This document shows positions 23,242-35,924 of a stretch of 64,000 nt of DNA, in pieces; position 1 is the first letter of the stretch; every line of letters begins with the position of its first letter. Position numbers and translations under genes: made by a program. The stretch is from Ambrosia x helenae (lineage: Eukaryota > Streptophyta > Magnoliopsida > Asterales > Asteraceae): contig CM061227.1 of assembly GCA_030844895.1 (NCBI GenBank), positions 113,505,603 to 113,569,602 on the forward strand. Reading direction: 5' to 3'. The notes beneath the pieces were generated by a model. The model saw only the letters and a list, made by a program, of their open reading frames with translations. It made no database searches and was not told where the DNA came from.

Positions 23242-24096
23242 GTGCTTCAGTTCAAACTTTTTGCTAAAACCAATCTACCCAAAGTAGATGCCCCTACAAT
23301 GTGCAGTTAACCTTATATTTATTTCGTTCTTAATATAACTCTGGGTCCACCAAAGGGCTCAAAAGTTGATTTCTTTATTGTTAGCATAGATTGACCAAGC
23401 GGTTGTTGAAAGGACGTCTGATGTAAAATGCTTATGAAGAAGAATGGCGATGTTCATGTAACAATGTAACATGCAAGGTTGGTGACCCTTATGACCATTG
23501 TTTTTGGGCGTCAAACTGGATGCTTATTTTAAAAAAAAAAAAAAAAAGTATATAAATATAGACTATTTATACTTTTTTTAAATAAAAGCCCAATCACTCT
23601 AGCCGAATCACATATTTAAGTTGACCCAACACAATCTGAACCTTTATTAACCAGACCTTGTGACCTTTGTCCTAACCCAACCTGTGTATTAGGCTTGGCA
23701 TATCTTGAAAGTTTAATGGACACTGTCAGCAACCAGCCTTCCATGCTGTTGACCGACTACACTTGCGCATTTGACCAACCAGGCCAGTAGCTTGATGGCA
23801 AAATCACAAATGGATCTTCAACGCACATATAGAATATGAAACAACCTATTAATAACAAAACAAAGCACCACGAATTGCCAATGCATGCCGAATGTTATAA
23901 GGATTTGTCTACACAGCAAACTGCATATTGATTATCTAAAACCCAAACTTTAGCAGCATATAACCTGAAAGGGAAACACCCGTTACTTTACGTGTAAGGG
24001 GGTTTTCTGCTATAACCCGGTAAATTTGAGTCCACGACAGATGCATAAAAAAAATATTAAATTAACACGCTGTACTCTTATTCTACACTAAGTAAG
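23242..24096. other. Intergenic DNA and helicase 3' flank
   Basis: No gene recognised; a poly-A tract near 23529. The last 150 or so bases are probably the 3' UTR of the helicase. Confidence 0.5.
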
Positions 24097-27000
24097 CTAC
24101 CAAGGAGCTTTGGAACCAAGAGGAATAGCATTAGATCCTGACATCCCACCTCGGTTCCCAAACCCACCTCTACCTCTTGATCTAAAGCTCCCACCAGAAC
24201 CTGCTACACAGTAACGATCTAGATCAGTCATAATACAGAATTTGATTTAAAATATTGGACCATAATATTATTGAGTATATAACAAAATAAATGGTTCAAA
24301 AAATAAACAAACTACCTCCAGGACCCATGGTCCGGGTCATAGAAGATAATGCAACAGGAACAACTTGACCAGCCTCTTGAAGGATCTTAACAAGCTCCCT
24401 AGCATGCTTAGCATTTGAATGGGTGAAAAATGTAACAGCAATTCCCTTGGCTCCTGCACGTCCAGTACGCCCTATCCTATGGACATAATCTTCAAGGCTT
24501 GTTGGAAAATCATAATTGATGACGCATTTTATGCCCTTCACATCTATATGTTCAACAATTGAAATTAAAAGAATTCAAACTACAACAAAAGGAATTTAGA
24601 ACCTGGAATGAAATGGCAACCTTATCCCTGCATTTCTAAGATCATTACCTCAACCTTTTGCAGGGATAAGGAGCAGCAACCACCACAACCTCCGCCACAA
24701 TTCCATTTTCATAACCAATAAATAAGCTTTTGTTTGTATGAGTCAACCGGACTGTCACGACCACCAACCTCATAACCGTGTTTGGGCAGCGATAACTTCT
24801 AAAGATAAAGGGTAAAACAGTATAATCAGAACAACGTCAGTCAAGATATGATCTTTCATGCGTATTGCGTACTTCCTCCTTATCTCTCCCTTGGTTGCTT
24901 TCAAAGTTTGGATATCAACCACATGAATGTAAGATGACCATACCATGCTTAGAAGACCTAGTAGGCCCTATGTAAATGGCATTCTACTTGCATCCTAATC
25001 TATTAGCCCTCCATTAGCTCGATAAATGTTCAAGACTGTTGATACTCAGATGTTTTGTGAAAAACTATATCTGGCACTCATTGCCAGGTAGTACATAGCC
25101 TAGTTACTGACTAAACATAAGGTGCAATGCATTCATGGCATAAGTGTACTACCAAAAAGCCAATGATTCTGCCACTTTAAGGTGCACTGCAACACTTGAA
25201 AAATGCACGCTTATTACACCCCTAATACAAGGATTAATGATATCATTGTGAATGGTAAACCTAATTTAACCGTGACCACTAAACATCCCTTTCTACAAGC
25301 AACATAACTTAACAAAGCCAAATTTAGATGTGAAACTAAAAGGTGCGTTCAGTAAAACTTTACATCTAGAATACGCTTTGTTAAGGTCCATTGTTGATAG
25401 ACAGGAACGAAGTTACCGAATACAAGGAACTCAGTTTTTGTGACTCATAAATGTAACTTCTAGCGTGAAAATATAAATTTCTAGTTTGTCACTCACAACT
25501 ACAACTACAACTTTACGTTTGAACCAACTTATGTAAGAGTACAGAAAGCTAGTGTAAAGTTATTGATTTCAAAACCAAGGGTAAAGACAGAATTTTCAAA
25601 ACTGATTTATCAAGAATTTTAACTTTAGAGAAAAGAAGTATTTGATATATATTATATCATTCTAAGTATAAAGTGTACTCTTCTAATACGTCTAATTAAA
25701 AGTGGTCAGTATCGGTTAACCGTGATCAAACTAAGCGGATCACCAAATATAGGGACCTACAGCGAGCTGTTAAAAAATAATAAGGAACCATGGCCGACCC
25801 ACAGCACATGCTTAACTTCTTTTGTGTTTTCTTTAGCAGCCTAGTAAAATATTTTAAGGGTATGGGATTCTGCTGCAAACTGGACAGAGATTCAGAGAGC
25901 TGCTTTCCTAACCCTTTATGCTTTTATACATGACCAAATGCCAATTGGAGACTAAACTCTAAGAGAAGACAAAATAATGCTGAAGCTGAACAAATCCAGC
26001 TCACCAACAACCATTTCTAGCAACGTTTGCACCTCCTTTTCGCACCCAAACCACAAATTATTTTCTCAGGTAAGTAGACAGCAGCCGGCGACTCCCATAT
26101 GTTAGTGTTTTTGTGACCTAAAAGACTAGAACTTCCTAACAGGCTAACACACAGTGATCCTACCAAGACCACGGGCAGCAACATCAGTGGCTGTCATTAT
26201 AAGACTCCTGCCACTTTTAAACTCTGCCAAGACCCAATCCCTTTCATCTTGGCTCTTATCACCATGGATGGATAGCGCAGGCCATCCGTCCATTCTAAGC
26301 TGTCTTGTAACTTGGTCACATCCTTTCTTTGTTTCAACAAATATAAGAATTCTGTTTCCATCCATCATTTCTTTCAGCAGTTTGATCAGCCTGCATAATT
26401 TTTTGTTAAGTCAAAGACCCTAAAACCAAGTGTGTGTGTGTGTGTTGGGGGGGGGGGGGGGGTGACTGTTTGCATGAAAAGGGTACCAATTTATACCGAT
26501 TATACTTTTCCACATCTGTGACAACTTCAACAATCTGATTTATTGACTGATTCGCTTTCAGAACAGGGGATCCAATGATAACCTAAAAAGTATGGGTTTC
26601 AAAAAATAATGTAAGCAAACTAACTTAAAAAAATATCTTAATCATCACTGGATTGTAAAGATGAAGAATAGTAACCTTGTATGGATTACATAGAAACTGT
26701 CTTGCTAAACTCTCAACCTCTTTAGGCCATGTTGCACTCCAATAAAGAGTTTGTCTATCAGGTCTGATCTGTTAAGCATAAAACATGCGCAAAAGTTTAG
26801 CATAAAACACGCCCAAAAATTTAGCATAAAAAGTAATAGCTAAATTAATTAAAGTTTGGTTGCTTGAAAGCACTTTCAAATATATTCCACCTTTAAAGGC
26901 TCTTCCACCTACCATATACGAGAACATAAATATATTCATATGACCACATTTAATCAAGCAATCCAGAAAAAAATATCTAGATTAAATTAATTAGATCAAC

Positions 27001-29079
27001 CACAAATAGAAAGTTGCCATACTTGGGATATAATTTTCCGGATTTGAGGCTCAAACCCCATATCTAACATACGATCAGCTTCATCCAAGACAAGGTAAGT
27101 CACTCTTCTCAAGTTTGTATGTCGGGCTTCTAACATATCAATTAACCGACCGGGTGTGCCAATAACAATTTCAACCCTGCAATAAAGTGTTACATTGACT
27201 TGTAAATGCCTCCTCTTATTGTAAAGCCGCACAGCCTAAACTAACCACAAAACAAACTTTTGGTTTGAATGAACTGGCAATTACAGTACCTCCTTGAAGA
27301 TCACGAATCTGTGGTCCCTTAGGAGCACCACCATATATGCAAGTGCTTCTTATTCTAGAATGTGACCCGAATTTTCCAGCTTCTTGTTGAATTTGTACAG
27401 CCAATTCTCGAGTAGGAGCCAATACTAGCACAACAGGACCATCTCCTTGAGCTGAATATAACAAAGAGCATAAATAACATGATTACCAATAATGAAATCT
27501 CAATCAGAGAGAGAGAGAGAGAAAGAGACTAACCCAGTGGAGGTTGTGCAGCAACATGAACTAATGCAGGAAGCAAATATGACAAGGTCTTGCCAGAACC
27601 AGTCTCGGCAATCCCAACTAAATCTCTTCCTTTTAAAGCCATAGGCCATCCTTGAGACTGAATTGGTGTTGGCTCATGAAATCCAAGTCTAGAAATGACA
27701 TCTAGACAGTAAGCTGCCAAATAAAAACCATTAGTTGATCGATAAGAGTTCCGACAAAATAAGGGAGTGTTCATTAAAACTGCTTATATGCTTATTGCTA
27801 TTTAAACTAAATAATTTAGAAAAAGCAACTTCAATTAGCTTAATGATAGCTTAATTCACCCATAAATAATTAGACACATGATTAAAAAACAATGCCCCAA
27901 GACCAAACAACCTAAACCATCTTCTTGACTTCTTGTGTATCAAAAAGAAAACCATATAAGCATTTTCATAAGCAATCCCAAACACCCCCTACAGAGAGGA
28001 AAGAAAAGATAATATCTCAAGAGTCAAGATTAAGACTAATTACCAGGAAAACCTGCCTCGTGAAACATTCGAACCGGCTTGGGGACATCATGACCTTCAA
28101 CAGTAATTTCCCTCCTACCACGATACATCGCAACCTCATGGTCAGTCATGGCACTTACAGCGTGACATTCGATGTAGAAATTTTTCTCAAATGGCACCAA
28201 GTTGCCAAAATCTTGTTTTGGTAGAGTTATACTATCCAAATCTCCTTTTGAGCCACCGCCTCTTCCTCCCCCACGCCCACTATCAAACCCTCTCCCTCCC
28301 CCTCGTCCACCACTGCTAAACCCTCTCCCTCCACCTCCACCTCCACCTCGTCCACCACCGCTAAACCCTCTCCCTCCATCACGCCCACCACCGCGCTGCC
28401 CTCTATCAAAACCCCTACCACCACCTCCTCCACCTCTGCTCCCACCACGACCACCCGAATCAAAACCTCTACCTCCTCTGCCTCTACCACCATCATGTCC
28501 TCCATTGCTCATTCTTCCACCGCCACCTCTACCACCATCACGACCACCTCTACCACCCCTCGCAGAACCAAATCCCCTCCCTCCTCTCCCTCCCCCTACC
28601 CCACCTACACCAATATTAAAACCTCCACCAACTCCAGGTTCAAATGGAGGAAATCCATTTCCAATACCTCTTCCAATGCCTGCAGAATGATGCACTACCG
28701 GTGGCGGACCCTGGAACGGAACCGGTCCACCGCGGCCATAATTCGGAGCAGCACCCAGCGCTGGGAGCCCCGTTGGAGGCGGCAATCCCATAAAAACACT
28801 GACACATTCAATATATAATAAATAATCGAATCAGAACTAGTAACCAAAACAAACTACATACCAAATAAGCATATATTGTGTGAAAGATCTTAACGAACAA
28901 AAGTCAACATATATAACAATTAATTGAAACAGAACTGGTAATAAAAACAAACTGCATAACAAATATAAATTTTTTTTAAAGATCTGAAAGAATTAAAAAA
29001 AGTATATTTGTACGGTACGGTACCTGCGACGCTGATGGTAAGAACCGGCGTCTACAACTCTGTCGTCGTAATGATTCAT
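24097..29079 (-). CDS. DEAD-box ATP-dependent RNA helicase (DBP2/p68, RH30-like), possible frameshift
   Basis: Ten exons: 29079-29024, 28798-28044, 27713-27534, 27451-27290, 27176-27023, 26768-26676, 26582-26497, 26390-26164, 24543-24316, 24203-24097. Residues 1-270 are a long Gly/Arg (RGG) tail. Then Q motif GFHEPTPIQ (about 281-289), motif I AETGSGKT (306-313), PTREL, DEAD, SAT, ARGLG and HRIGRTGRAG appear in order, ending in a short RG-rich tail. This order and the IVEVVTD linker are typical of p68/DBP2 helicases, ATP-dependent RNA remodellers of the nucleus and cytosol. The exon 4 donor leaves phase 1 but exon 5 needs phase 2, so one base is missing at the conserved LQRG/VEIV junction; this may be an assembly error, odd splicing or a null allele. 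Intron 8 is 1.6 kb. The ATG at 29079 is chosen because exon 1 splices in frame into exon 2. Confidence 0.85.
26431..26462. repeat. (TG)n followed by a 17-G run, in helicase intron 7
   Basis: TG repeat 26431-26445 and G run 26446-26462; on the transcribed strand this is a C-run then (CA)n. Confidence 0.9.
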
Positions 29080-29123
29080 AACTGTCGATATCAATTTAGA
29101 ATTGAATCAATCGATCCCAATTT

Positions 29124-29139
29124 TTAGGGTTAGGGTTTA
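29124..29139 (-). promoter_or_regulatory. Telo-box doublet upstream of helicase
   Basis: Minus-strand TAAACCCTAACCCTAA lies about 45 bases upstream of the start codon, a motif of growth-related plant promoters, shared here with RPL27A. Confidence 0.6.
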
Positions 29140-29230
29140 CTGTTGACCGATCCCAAAAAGCAAACGACAGGAGAAGATATTTTCTCCTCTTTTGATTCCG
29201 TTAGCAATTTCAGATATTTTGTCACCCTTT

Positions 29231-29510
29231 TTTTTTTTTTTTTTTTTTTTTTGTCTACGCCATCAAAGTGGTCATGAGGTCACGTGACCATCCATTTATG
29301 ATAATTTCAGGATACTCATGGGCACTCGGTCATCCAGGTCCATCAATCCAGGAAAAACCCAATTACCTACCTGTCTAAAGGCACGATAGTAAATTATCGG
29401 TAAAACCTGATATCCTTCAAGGCTCGAACTTGTGATCATTTGGCTCTTAGTTACCTATCATTAGGCATCCATACCACTCCATCAGAATGTGAGTGGTCCC
29501 TTTTTCTCCT
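29231..29510 (-). mobile_element. tRNA-derived SINE
   Basis: On the minus strand a box A-like TGGAGTGGTATGG and box B-like AGTTCGAGCC lie near the 5' end, and the element ends in a 22-base A-tail (the T run at 29231-29252). The 5' border and the TSD could not be fixed. Confidence 0.5.
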
Positions 29511-30200
29511 TTAACCAAAAAAAAAAACAATAACCAAAATCCGGACTTGCCATGTCAACATGATACATCGTTCGAAACCCACGTTTTCTTTCAGCATTAA
29601 ACCAATGTTTTTAAAATCGGACTGGTCACGTTACCGGGTCAGACCGGTCGAATCGGATTTAAAAACTAGGTAACATAATATATTTTGTAGAGAAAATATA
29701 ACAAATTTAATAAAAAAAAATAGGATGAGCAATTAATATAAATGACAAAAATAAAGATAAAAGAAAACTTCGTAACTTTATTTATTTCTATTCCCCATAC
29801 ATTAGACCATGCGTAGTGGGGGGCTTTATATATAAAGCCCCCCTTTCTGATTGGTCCACGTGGCTGCTGAGTCAGCGTGGAGAGAGAAACTGAAAAAGGG
29901 GTGTAGTGGTGGAGCTTTATTTATAAAGCCCCTGATTGTGATTGGTTGATTTTTTTATTATTTTTTTTAATCTTTTAACTCAAAATAATTAAAATAAAAG
30001 ACAAATAAATATAAAAAAATTACAAATAATAATAAAAACACACAACTAATATTAAAAAAAAAAAAGTTACACACTTCCTAAATTACTTATTTAAACATTA
30101 CATATTCCTAAATTACCTACTAGAGAATTCCTAAATTACTTATTTAAACATTACATATTCCAAAATTATTTATTTAATCCTAATTTTCTTCACTATGGAG

Positions 30201-30826
30201 TAGGGCTGTAAACAAACCAAACGTTCGGTGAACAGTTCGTAAACCGTTCGGCGGGAAGTTTGTTTGTGTCCGTTTGTTTAATAAATGAACGAACACGAAC
30301 AAAAAATTCCGTTTGATTAGCTAAACAAACAAACGTGAACAAATATCTCGTTCGTTCGATTGCGTTCGTGAACGTTCGGCAATCTGTTTGTTTACGTTCG
30401 TTTATTTATATCCCTTCGTGTATAAACTGTTTATGTTCGATCACTAGTTAAAACTTATGATAATTATGAACTTTTGAATTAGGAATATCATGTATTCATG
30501 CCTATGCCTAAGTAATATTAGATAATTATGTCTAAGTTAGTACTATTTGACTTATCGGCATCGTTTAGTAGATGTACTTTGTCTAACGGCTAATATTAAC
30601 AATGTTTTTTTAGTTAGTTGCATATTAAATGTTTGTTTTTGTTTGTTTGTGTTAAAGACCTGTGTTCACGAACAGTTCGCAAACAACTGAATTTCTTAAC
30701 AAACAAACACAAACATAGAATTATGTTCGTTAGTGTGTTCGTGAACGGTTCGTTTGTCCAAGAAACTTTAACAAACAAACACGAACAAAGCTTTGTTCGT
30801 GTTCGTTTGGTTCGTTTACAGCCCTA
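30201..30826. mobile_element. hAT-type MITE (GTTCGTTTATG-rich family, copy 2)
   Basis: TIR TAGGGCTGTAAAC at both ends and a perfect 8-bp duplication ctatggag (30193-30200, 30827-30834). The left 45 bases closely match the element at 15813. Confidence 0.9.
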
Positions 30827-31434
30827 CTATGGAGAGTAGTTGTCCCAGTCCTCGAGTGTGGGGTACTCGGGGGACACGGAACGTGAGCTATCCCGTCCAT
30901 CAGATCTCGCATCCGAGGGGAAATAGCAGTACTCACGAGGAGGGGAAGGAAGGCTCCAGAGGCGTTCTTCCTCCTCAATTTCCCTGAGGGCTTTCAAGTC
31001 CCCCTCAGTTGGGGAAGTCTCGTGGTAAGGGGTGGGGGTAGTCTGATGGTAGGGGATGGGGGTGGTCTGGTGGTAGGGGGTGGGGGTGGGGTGGGGATAG
31101 CAGCAGTCCAGGGGGTAGGGGCCGACAACATTATACGCTCCATTTCTTTCTGGGCCATGAAATAATCCATGGCCCAGACCATTTCCTCATCCGTTCAGTC
31201 ATCATCGGCTTCAGGAGGAGGAAAGGTTGGTTGTGCAGCAGCAGCAGGAGGAGGGGGATATAATCAATGTTGTGGAGGAGGAGGAGAAAGAGGAGGTTGT
31301 GCAGCAGTAGGAGGAGTAGAGGAGGTGAATGGTAGTCTCCGGGGGCGGACCCGTCCCCGGACCCAGTGAGAGTACTGCCGGATGTTAGACGGTCCGGCAG
31401 CTCCTGGTTGAAAACCGGCACCCATGTTATTCAT
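30827..31434 (-). pseudogene. Decayed ORF of the PIF/Harbinger element, function unknown
   Basis: Reading from 31434 gives MNNMGAGFQPGAAGPSNIRQ and a proline-rich segment. A stop interrupts before TDEEMVWAMDYFMAQKEMER, and a shifted frame continues to a charged C-terminus ending EDWDNYSP at a TAG within 30827-30829. Several frame breaks show it is not functional. The position suggests the accessory (Myb-like) ORF of PIF/Harbinger elements or a captured gene, but I see no clear Myb repeat. The hAT MITE inserted exactly at its stop codon. Confidence 0.4.
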
Positions 31435-31888
31435 TGTTTTGAGGATGAGGAATTGGAGGTGTGACTGAAAAATCAGTTTTGGTGTTGTATTTATAGGGTT
31501 AGCAAATTTTGAAATTCAAACGGTTTGGGGGGAAAACGTTTGAAATTCAAAATTTGAAATTCAAACGTTTGGGGTGGGGGAATTTTGAATTTCAAACGGT
31601 TTGGAACAGTAACCGTTTAAAATTCAAAATTTTCAATTATGATTATTATTATTATGTTTATTATTATTATTATTAAAAATAAAAAAAAATACTTTGACTT
31701 TGACCTTGCCACATGGCAAGGTTTAATTGGTTGGTTAAAATCTCAAGTGGCGTTATAAATATAAAGCTCTCACCTATTTTTGGCATATAGCGCCCCCCTG
31801 TAGCGGTGTGGGGGCGCTATTTTTGAAAAAATTTGAAAAACAACGCCCCACTACGGGGGGTCTTATGGATGAGCATTTTTTTCTCGAG

Positions 31889-32390
31889 TATATATAGTCG
31901 TACTCATACCGTACCTATGCCGGTATCCGTACCCGTATCGATTTCAAGTACTCGGTATAGGTATCGGTACCCACTTTTACTGCTTTCGGTATTTGGTACT
32001 TTCGGTATCTGTACGGGTACGAATACAGGTAAAATGGTACGGGTACCGAATTCTATATACTATTGAATTTGATTATATGTTTTACTACGTATTATGGTAT
32101 TTATGGTATTCGTATCAATTTTACCAATTTGGTACCCATATAGTATTGATACTTGTAATTTTTTACCTACTTGGTACCTGTTCGAGTGCTCAGAAAAGAA
32201 AAAATAACAAAATGGTATCAAAACGGGTACTGTATCAAAATACCGGTACGGCGGTACCAATACCCGTACTCGTACTCCTACCTATATATTCGGTACGGTA
32301 CTGGGTACCCACTTTTGTTTAAATTCGATACTGGTATTTTCGGTACGGGTACGAGTATAGATACGGATACGATACCGATCTTATCCCTAC
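31889..32390. repeat. GGTACGGGTAC / CGGTATCGG repetitive block
   Basis: Dense degenerate copies of GGTACGGGTAC in both orientations, heaviest at the two ends (31889-32050 and 32220-32390), resemble the arms of a palindromic MITE. Clear TIRs and a TSD could not be fixed. Confidence 0.45.
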
Positions 32391-32906
32391 CATACACCTC
32401 ATGGGCCGACCCAAAATTTTAACTTAGATTATCGTTGTGATATTTATTGTCTACGAGGTCAAAAACCTTTTGAGTTTCAACATTGCATACCTTGTATTAT
32501 TAATCTCCACTCAACTTCAAATTATATATGTCAGTGACGTCGTGTGTATCACCGTGTATTTGCTATTTAGATGTTATTTGTTAATGTTTCAAAGAGAATT
32601 AACCACAAAACTAGTGGCACAACATGAGGATTCACTTTATTGTCGTTTATTTCCGACAAGTTGGCCCCTTCGTCGACCTTCATAACAGGCCTGGAGTCCT
32701 GTCATGCTTCACCGGAAACTGAGAAACTCACATGAAGAAGACTGGCCCGACAAGTTGTTTACACCGGTTCAACCACCGGTCATCGGTCCGGACGGCCGGT
32801 CTTGTCAAAAACGGTTCCAGGTGCATGATCGGACCGCTGGCACCTCCGGTCCCCGGTTGGACCGGCCGGTCCGATCCGGTCCGGTTTTCAAAACATTGCG
32901 TTAAAC

Positions 32907-33777
32907 AAATCCAAACATCTACATCACACCCCACTTTACATAATAAAATAAAATGCTTCTGAGATTGTGGTCCCCACCTCACCAAACTAGACAAGTCCGC
33001 TTGGGCAGACCAAGCCCAGTTCGGAGCACCCTCCAACGTGCTCGCCCACTTGCCAATCGTCCAAATTCCAGACCACACATCCAGACCACTCAATTGTGGA
33101 CGCTCTTAGGGTGTGAAAACAATCATATCGGTACCAAACACACGAATTATAAAAAAATCGAATATCTAAATTTTAGGATTGTCAATGAAACGAACAGAGT
33201 TTTGTTCTTTTTTTAGCGACCAATAAAAGCCCGATAGCATGGGTAAAACCAATGGCGAAAGGTCACTCACAAGTCACACCTACGAATGCAGATGACCCTG
33301 GTGACCCAGCTCGTCACAATTCCATAGAAAACACACCGCCCAACGCTCAAAATTTTTGTTCAGATGAGACTCCAGCCCATGACCTCCACATTTAAAAGGT
33401 ATGCAACTGTCAATGCATCAGAAGGTCATTGACAACAAAGCTTTGTTCGTATTCATTTGTTTAACATTTAACTTGTTTATAAAAGGTTCTCAAACAAATA
33501 TTTGTAAGTGCTTAATTTACAAATTTTAAACATATTCAATGAATCCGTGATATGGATTTAAGTAAGTGTGTTTAAAAGATTATATAAATTATGACTTGTT
33601 CATTGAATCCTTCCAAGTTTGCTGGAACAAAAAACTCACATCCACGCACACTACGCTAATTTTCTAAACAACTTACAGTTAAACCCATAGCCTCTTAGGA
33701 GTTAGAGAGGGGCACATTTGTAAGTTTATGTTACCATGTTAGTAATCCTTTATAATTGGAGATTTGGAGTAGGTAAC
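32907..33777. other. Intergenic DNA, no gene seen
   Basis: No domain-bearing frame, no clear element boundaries. Confidence 0.5.
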
Positions 33778-34314
33778 TGTTGAAGTCGGTGGATGGGGAT
33801 TTAGGATTAGAAGAGTGAATCGGAAGTAGAACTACTTCCGATGGGATTTAATGTGTCTTAAATGTGGCCAACCACCAGGTATTTATAGCCCTGGCCAAGG
33901 GCTGGCATTAATGACGCGAAATGATTTGGTCTGCGTGAACAGTGACGGGCGTCACTGTAGCCGCTGACAAGTTATGGCAGAAATATTATTTTACTTGATT
34001 GTGGGTATTGTCCGAAAGATAATAGTCGTCCTGATTTTGTCCAGAGGTCCTTATCCGTAGTTCTAACCTATTGTCCATGTCCTTGCTGTGTTCCATTATT
34101 TTATCGGACTATCTGTATCATTTCGTTTTATTTGCCGTCGGGTCGGTCATTCCGATTTGCATTGATCAACCTATTTAAGTGATTTTTGGTGATTTGGTCG
34201 GATCGGCTGGTTAGGAGATCCGATCGGATCGGGTGGGTTTATTTAGTCAGTTTTATCTTTCTAATTTTACCTTAATCAATGTCTTTATATATCATTATCC
34301 TACCCACGTTATCA
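33778..34314 (-). mobile_element. Solo LTR, 537 bp
   Basis: Starts TGTTGAAG and ends TTATCA, flanked by a perfect 5-bp duplication gtaac (33773-33777, 34315-34319). A minus-strand TATA motif (CTATAAATACC, near 33880-33890) suggests the sense direction. It is the remnant of recombination between two LTRs. Confidence 0.75.
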
Positions 34315-34319
34315 GTAAC

Positions 34320-35406
34320 ATAAATATTATCCATGTTGTGTGATGTTAGAAATTTTGGTCACATTGTATAAACATCATTGTCAGCTAAAACACGATTGTT
34401 TGTATGGAGAAGAGCTGTTAACCGAAAAGTTATAGATTATTCAAAGAATGACATGAGTCAACTCGAGCCAACAACCACCTGAATCGAGCTCATAACAATA
34501 CGAGCTCACTTGTGGCTCATTTTTGTATATTTCATTTTGTACAATTCTCAAATAACAATGACGAATCCAGTGGCGGATACTAATTTTTTTTTTGAGTGGG
34601 CACAATACGCAGGTTAGCGAAAATAAATAAAGATAAAGCTGGTACAATTGCTTGGTGGAAATTAATTGAACATTGCTCTTTTCTAGATAATATACAATTT
34701 TCATATGTAAAACACTCAATACAATATGTTGTGAAACTAAGTTTAACACCCGCGCTTCGCCGCGGGGCAAACCGATTTTTAACAAAATTTATAAAAACCA
34801 ATCTCACGTATTGCAACGGTTCGGTTGACCCACCTGGTACAACCAGTTGAACCACCCGACATACCCGGTTGAATCGTCCGGTATGACCGGTTAAACCAAT
34901 ATTCCTAACCATTCATACCGGCCGATTAAACCGGTTGAACCAAAAACAAAACATACATGCCATTGATAACAATCGTAATTTTAGATCAAATCACGAAACC
35001 GTTACGAAAAAAAAAAAAAACTAACTTCTACATTAAAAAATTCCAAACAAAAAAGTAGAAAAAAATTATTAAAAGAATGGGATTCGAACATTACACCTAT
35101 ATCTGAACTAACTTAGGAATCAACCACTCCACCAACCATTATTTTAGCAGTAAATTTGCAAATAACGTTATAAAACCGTAAAATCCACTAAAAGACAAAA
35201 TCAAACCACTGTAGCTAACATCTTCAAGAATTGTTATATTAATAATTACTTAAAAAACTTTTATTTATTTATTTATTTATTTATTTATTTTCTTCCATTA
35301 CTATAAATACTAAGATAAATATATTTAATTATTGATGATACAATATTATTTAAGAAAATGCTAGTTTTTATTCAAGATGACAACAACTTATTATCCTATA
35401 TGTTTA
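34320..35406. other. Intergenic DNA with repeat fragments
   Basis: A hAT-like terminus CAGTGGCGGA begins near 34569 without a partner nearby. A GC-rich hairpin CCCGCGCTTCGCCGCGGGG lies near 34750. A tRNA-like module is listed separately. No gene. Confidence 0.4.
35079..35139 (-). other. tRNA-derived (SINE-like) module
   Basis: Minus strand: box A-like TGGTGGAGTGGTTGA (35120-35134) and box B-like TGTTCGAATCCC (35079-35090), followed by a T-rich tail as in T-tailed plant SINEs. Confidence 0.45.
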
Positions 35407-35411
35407 TATAT

Positions 35412-35836
35412 TGAAGATCCAAAAGCTGGACGCACCTCAGAGGAGGAGTAATTGACGACTAGCTTGATAAGATCTTGGATGAATTAACCTGCAAAACTAG
35501 ACAAACCGTTAGGCTCGTCACAATGGAGGGCTTGGAGGGCCTCTCTGTGACCACCCTCCGGCGTGAGGATAAGTATTGGTTTTGGAGAAGAAAAGTGAAT
35601 AGAGAGAGAGAGAGAGAGGTTCGGAGTGTGTCAGAACGTATCTTGCTTGTACTTGTATGGGGGTATTTATACTAGTCAGAATTTGTTGTACTATCCTTCT
35701 CCCAGGTGTACTAACCTTCGTCCTAGTGACCTCCGGTCGTTAGTGATGAACACGTGTCTTTATGGGTCGCGTCATGTTGCTATTGTGCCGCGTCCTAGGA
35801 GGTGGAGGTTCGGACAGGAGGTTTTATACCTCTTCA
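35412..35836 (-). repeat. LTR of Tat element (3' LTR in sense), 425 bp
   Basis: TGAAGATCC..CTCTTCA. Nearly identical to 50767-51195; the visible differences include the GA-repeat length near 35600 and the terminal base. A TATA motif (TATAAATA on the minus strand) lies at 35664-35671. Confidence 0.9.
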
Positions 35837-35851
35837 TGTCCCCTCAAGTCC
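35837..35851 (-). other. Polypurine tract of Tat element
   Basis: Element-sense GGACTTGAGGGGACA sits directly against the LTR start TGAAGAGG. Confidence 0.8.
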
Positions 35852-35924
35852 ATAAGTTAATTTATTACTTAGTGGAGTTGTTCGTTCTATATGAAATGCT
35901 TTCCAGCTGTTTTGGCGGACGCGG

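Larger units (their letters stand above)
29805..31862 (-). mobile_element. PIF/Harbinger-type element with decayed ORF
   Basis: TIR pattern GACCnnnnGTAGTGGGG at both ends with TSD TTA (29802-29804, 31863-31865), plus subterminal palindromes. It holds a degraded gene (30827-31434) and a hAT MITE. A short relative with the same ends lies at 62599-62808. Confidence 0.75.
29603..32898. mobile_element. hAT-type element containing nested insertions
   Basis: Ends CAATGTTTTTAAAATCGGAC and inverted CAATGTTTTGAAAACCGGAC. Flanks cattaaac (29595-29602) and cgttaaac (32899-32906) match at 7 of 8. No hAT transposase is visible. Inside are a PIF/Harbinger element (29805-31862) and a GGTACGGGTAC-type repeat. 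Confidence 0.55.

Noticed and set aside
28202..28690. Long Pro-rich plus-strand frame opposite helicase exon 2
   Set aside because: It is the mirror of the Gly/Arg-rich coding sequence on the minus strand.
34740..34770. Helitron 3' end at the CCCGCGCTTCGCCGCGGGG hairpin
   Set aside because: The hairpin is good but the sequence after it (ending ACTTAG) does not give a CTRR terminus and no partner 5' end was found.
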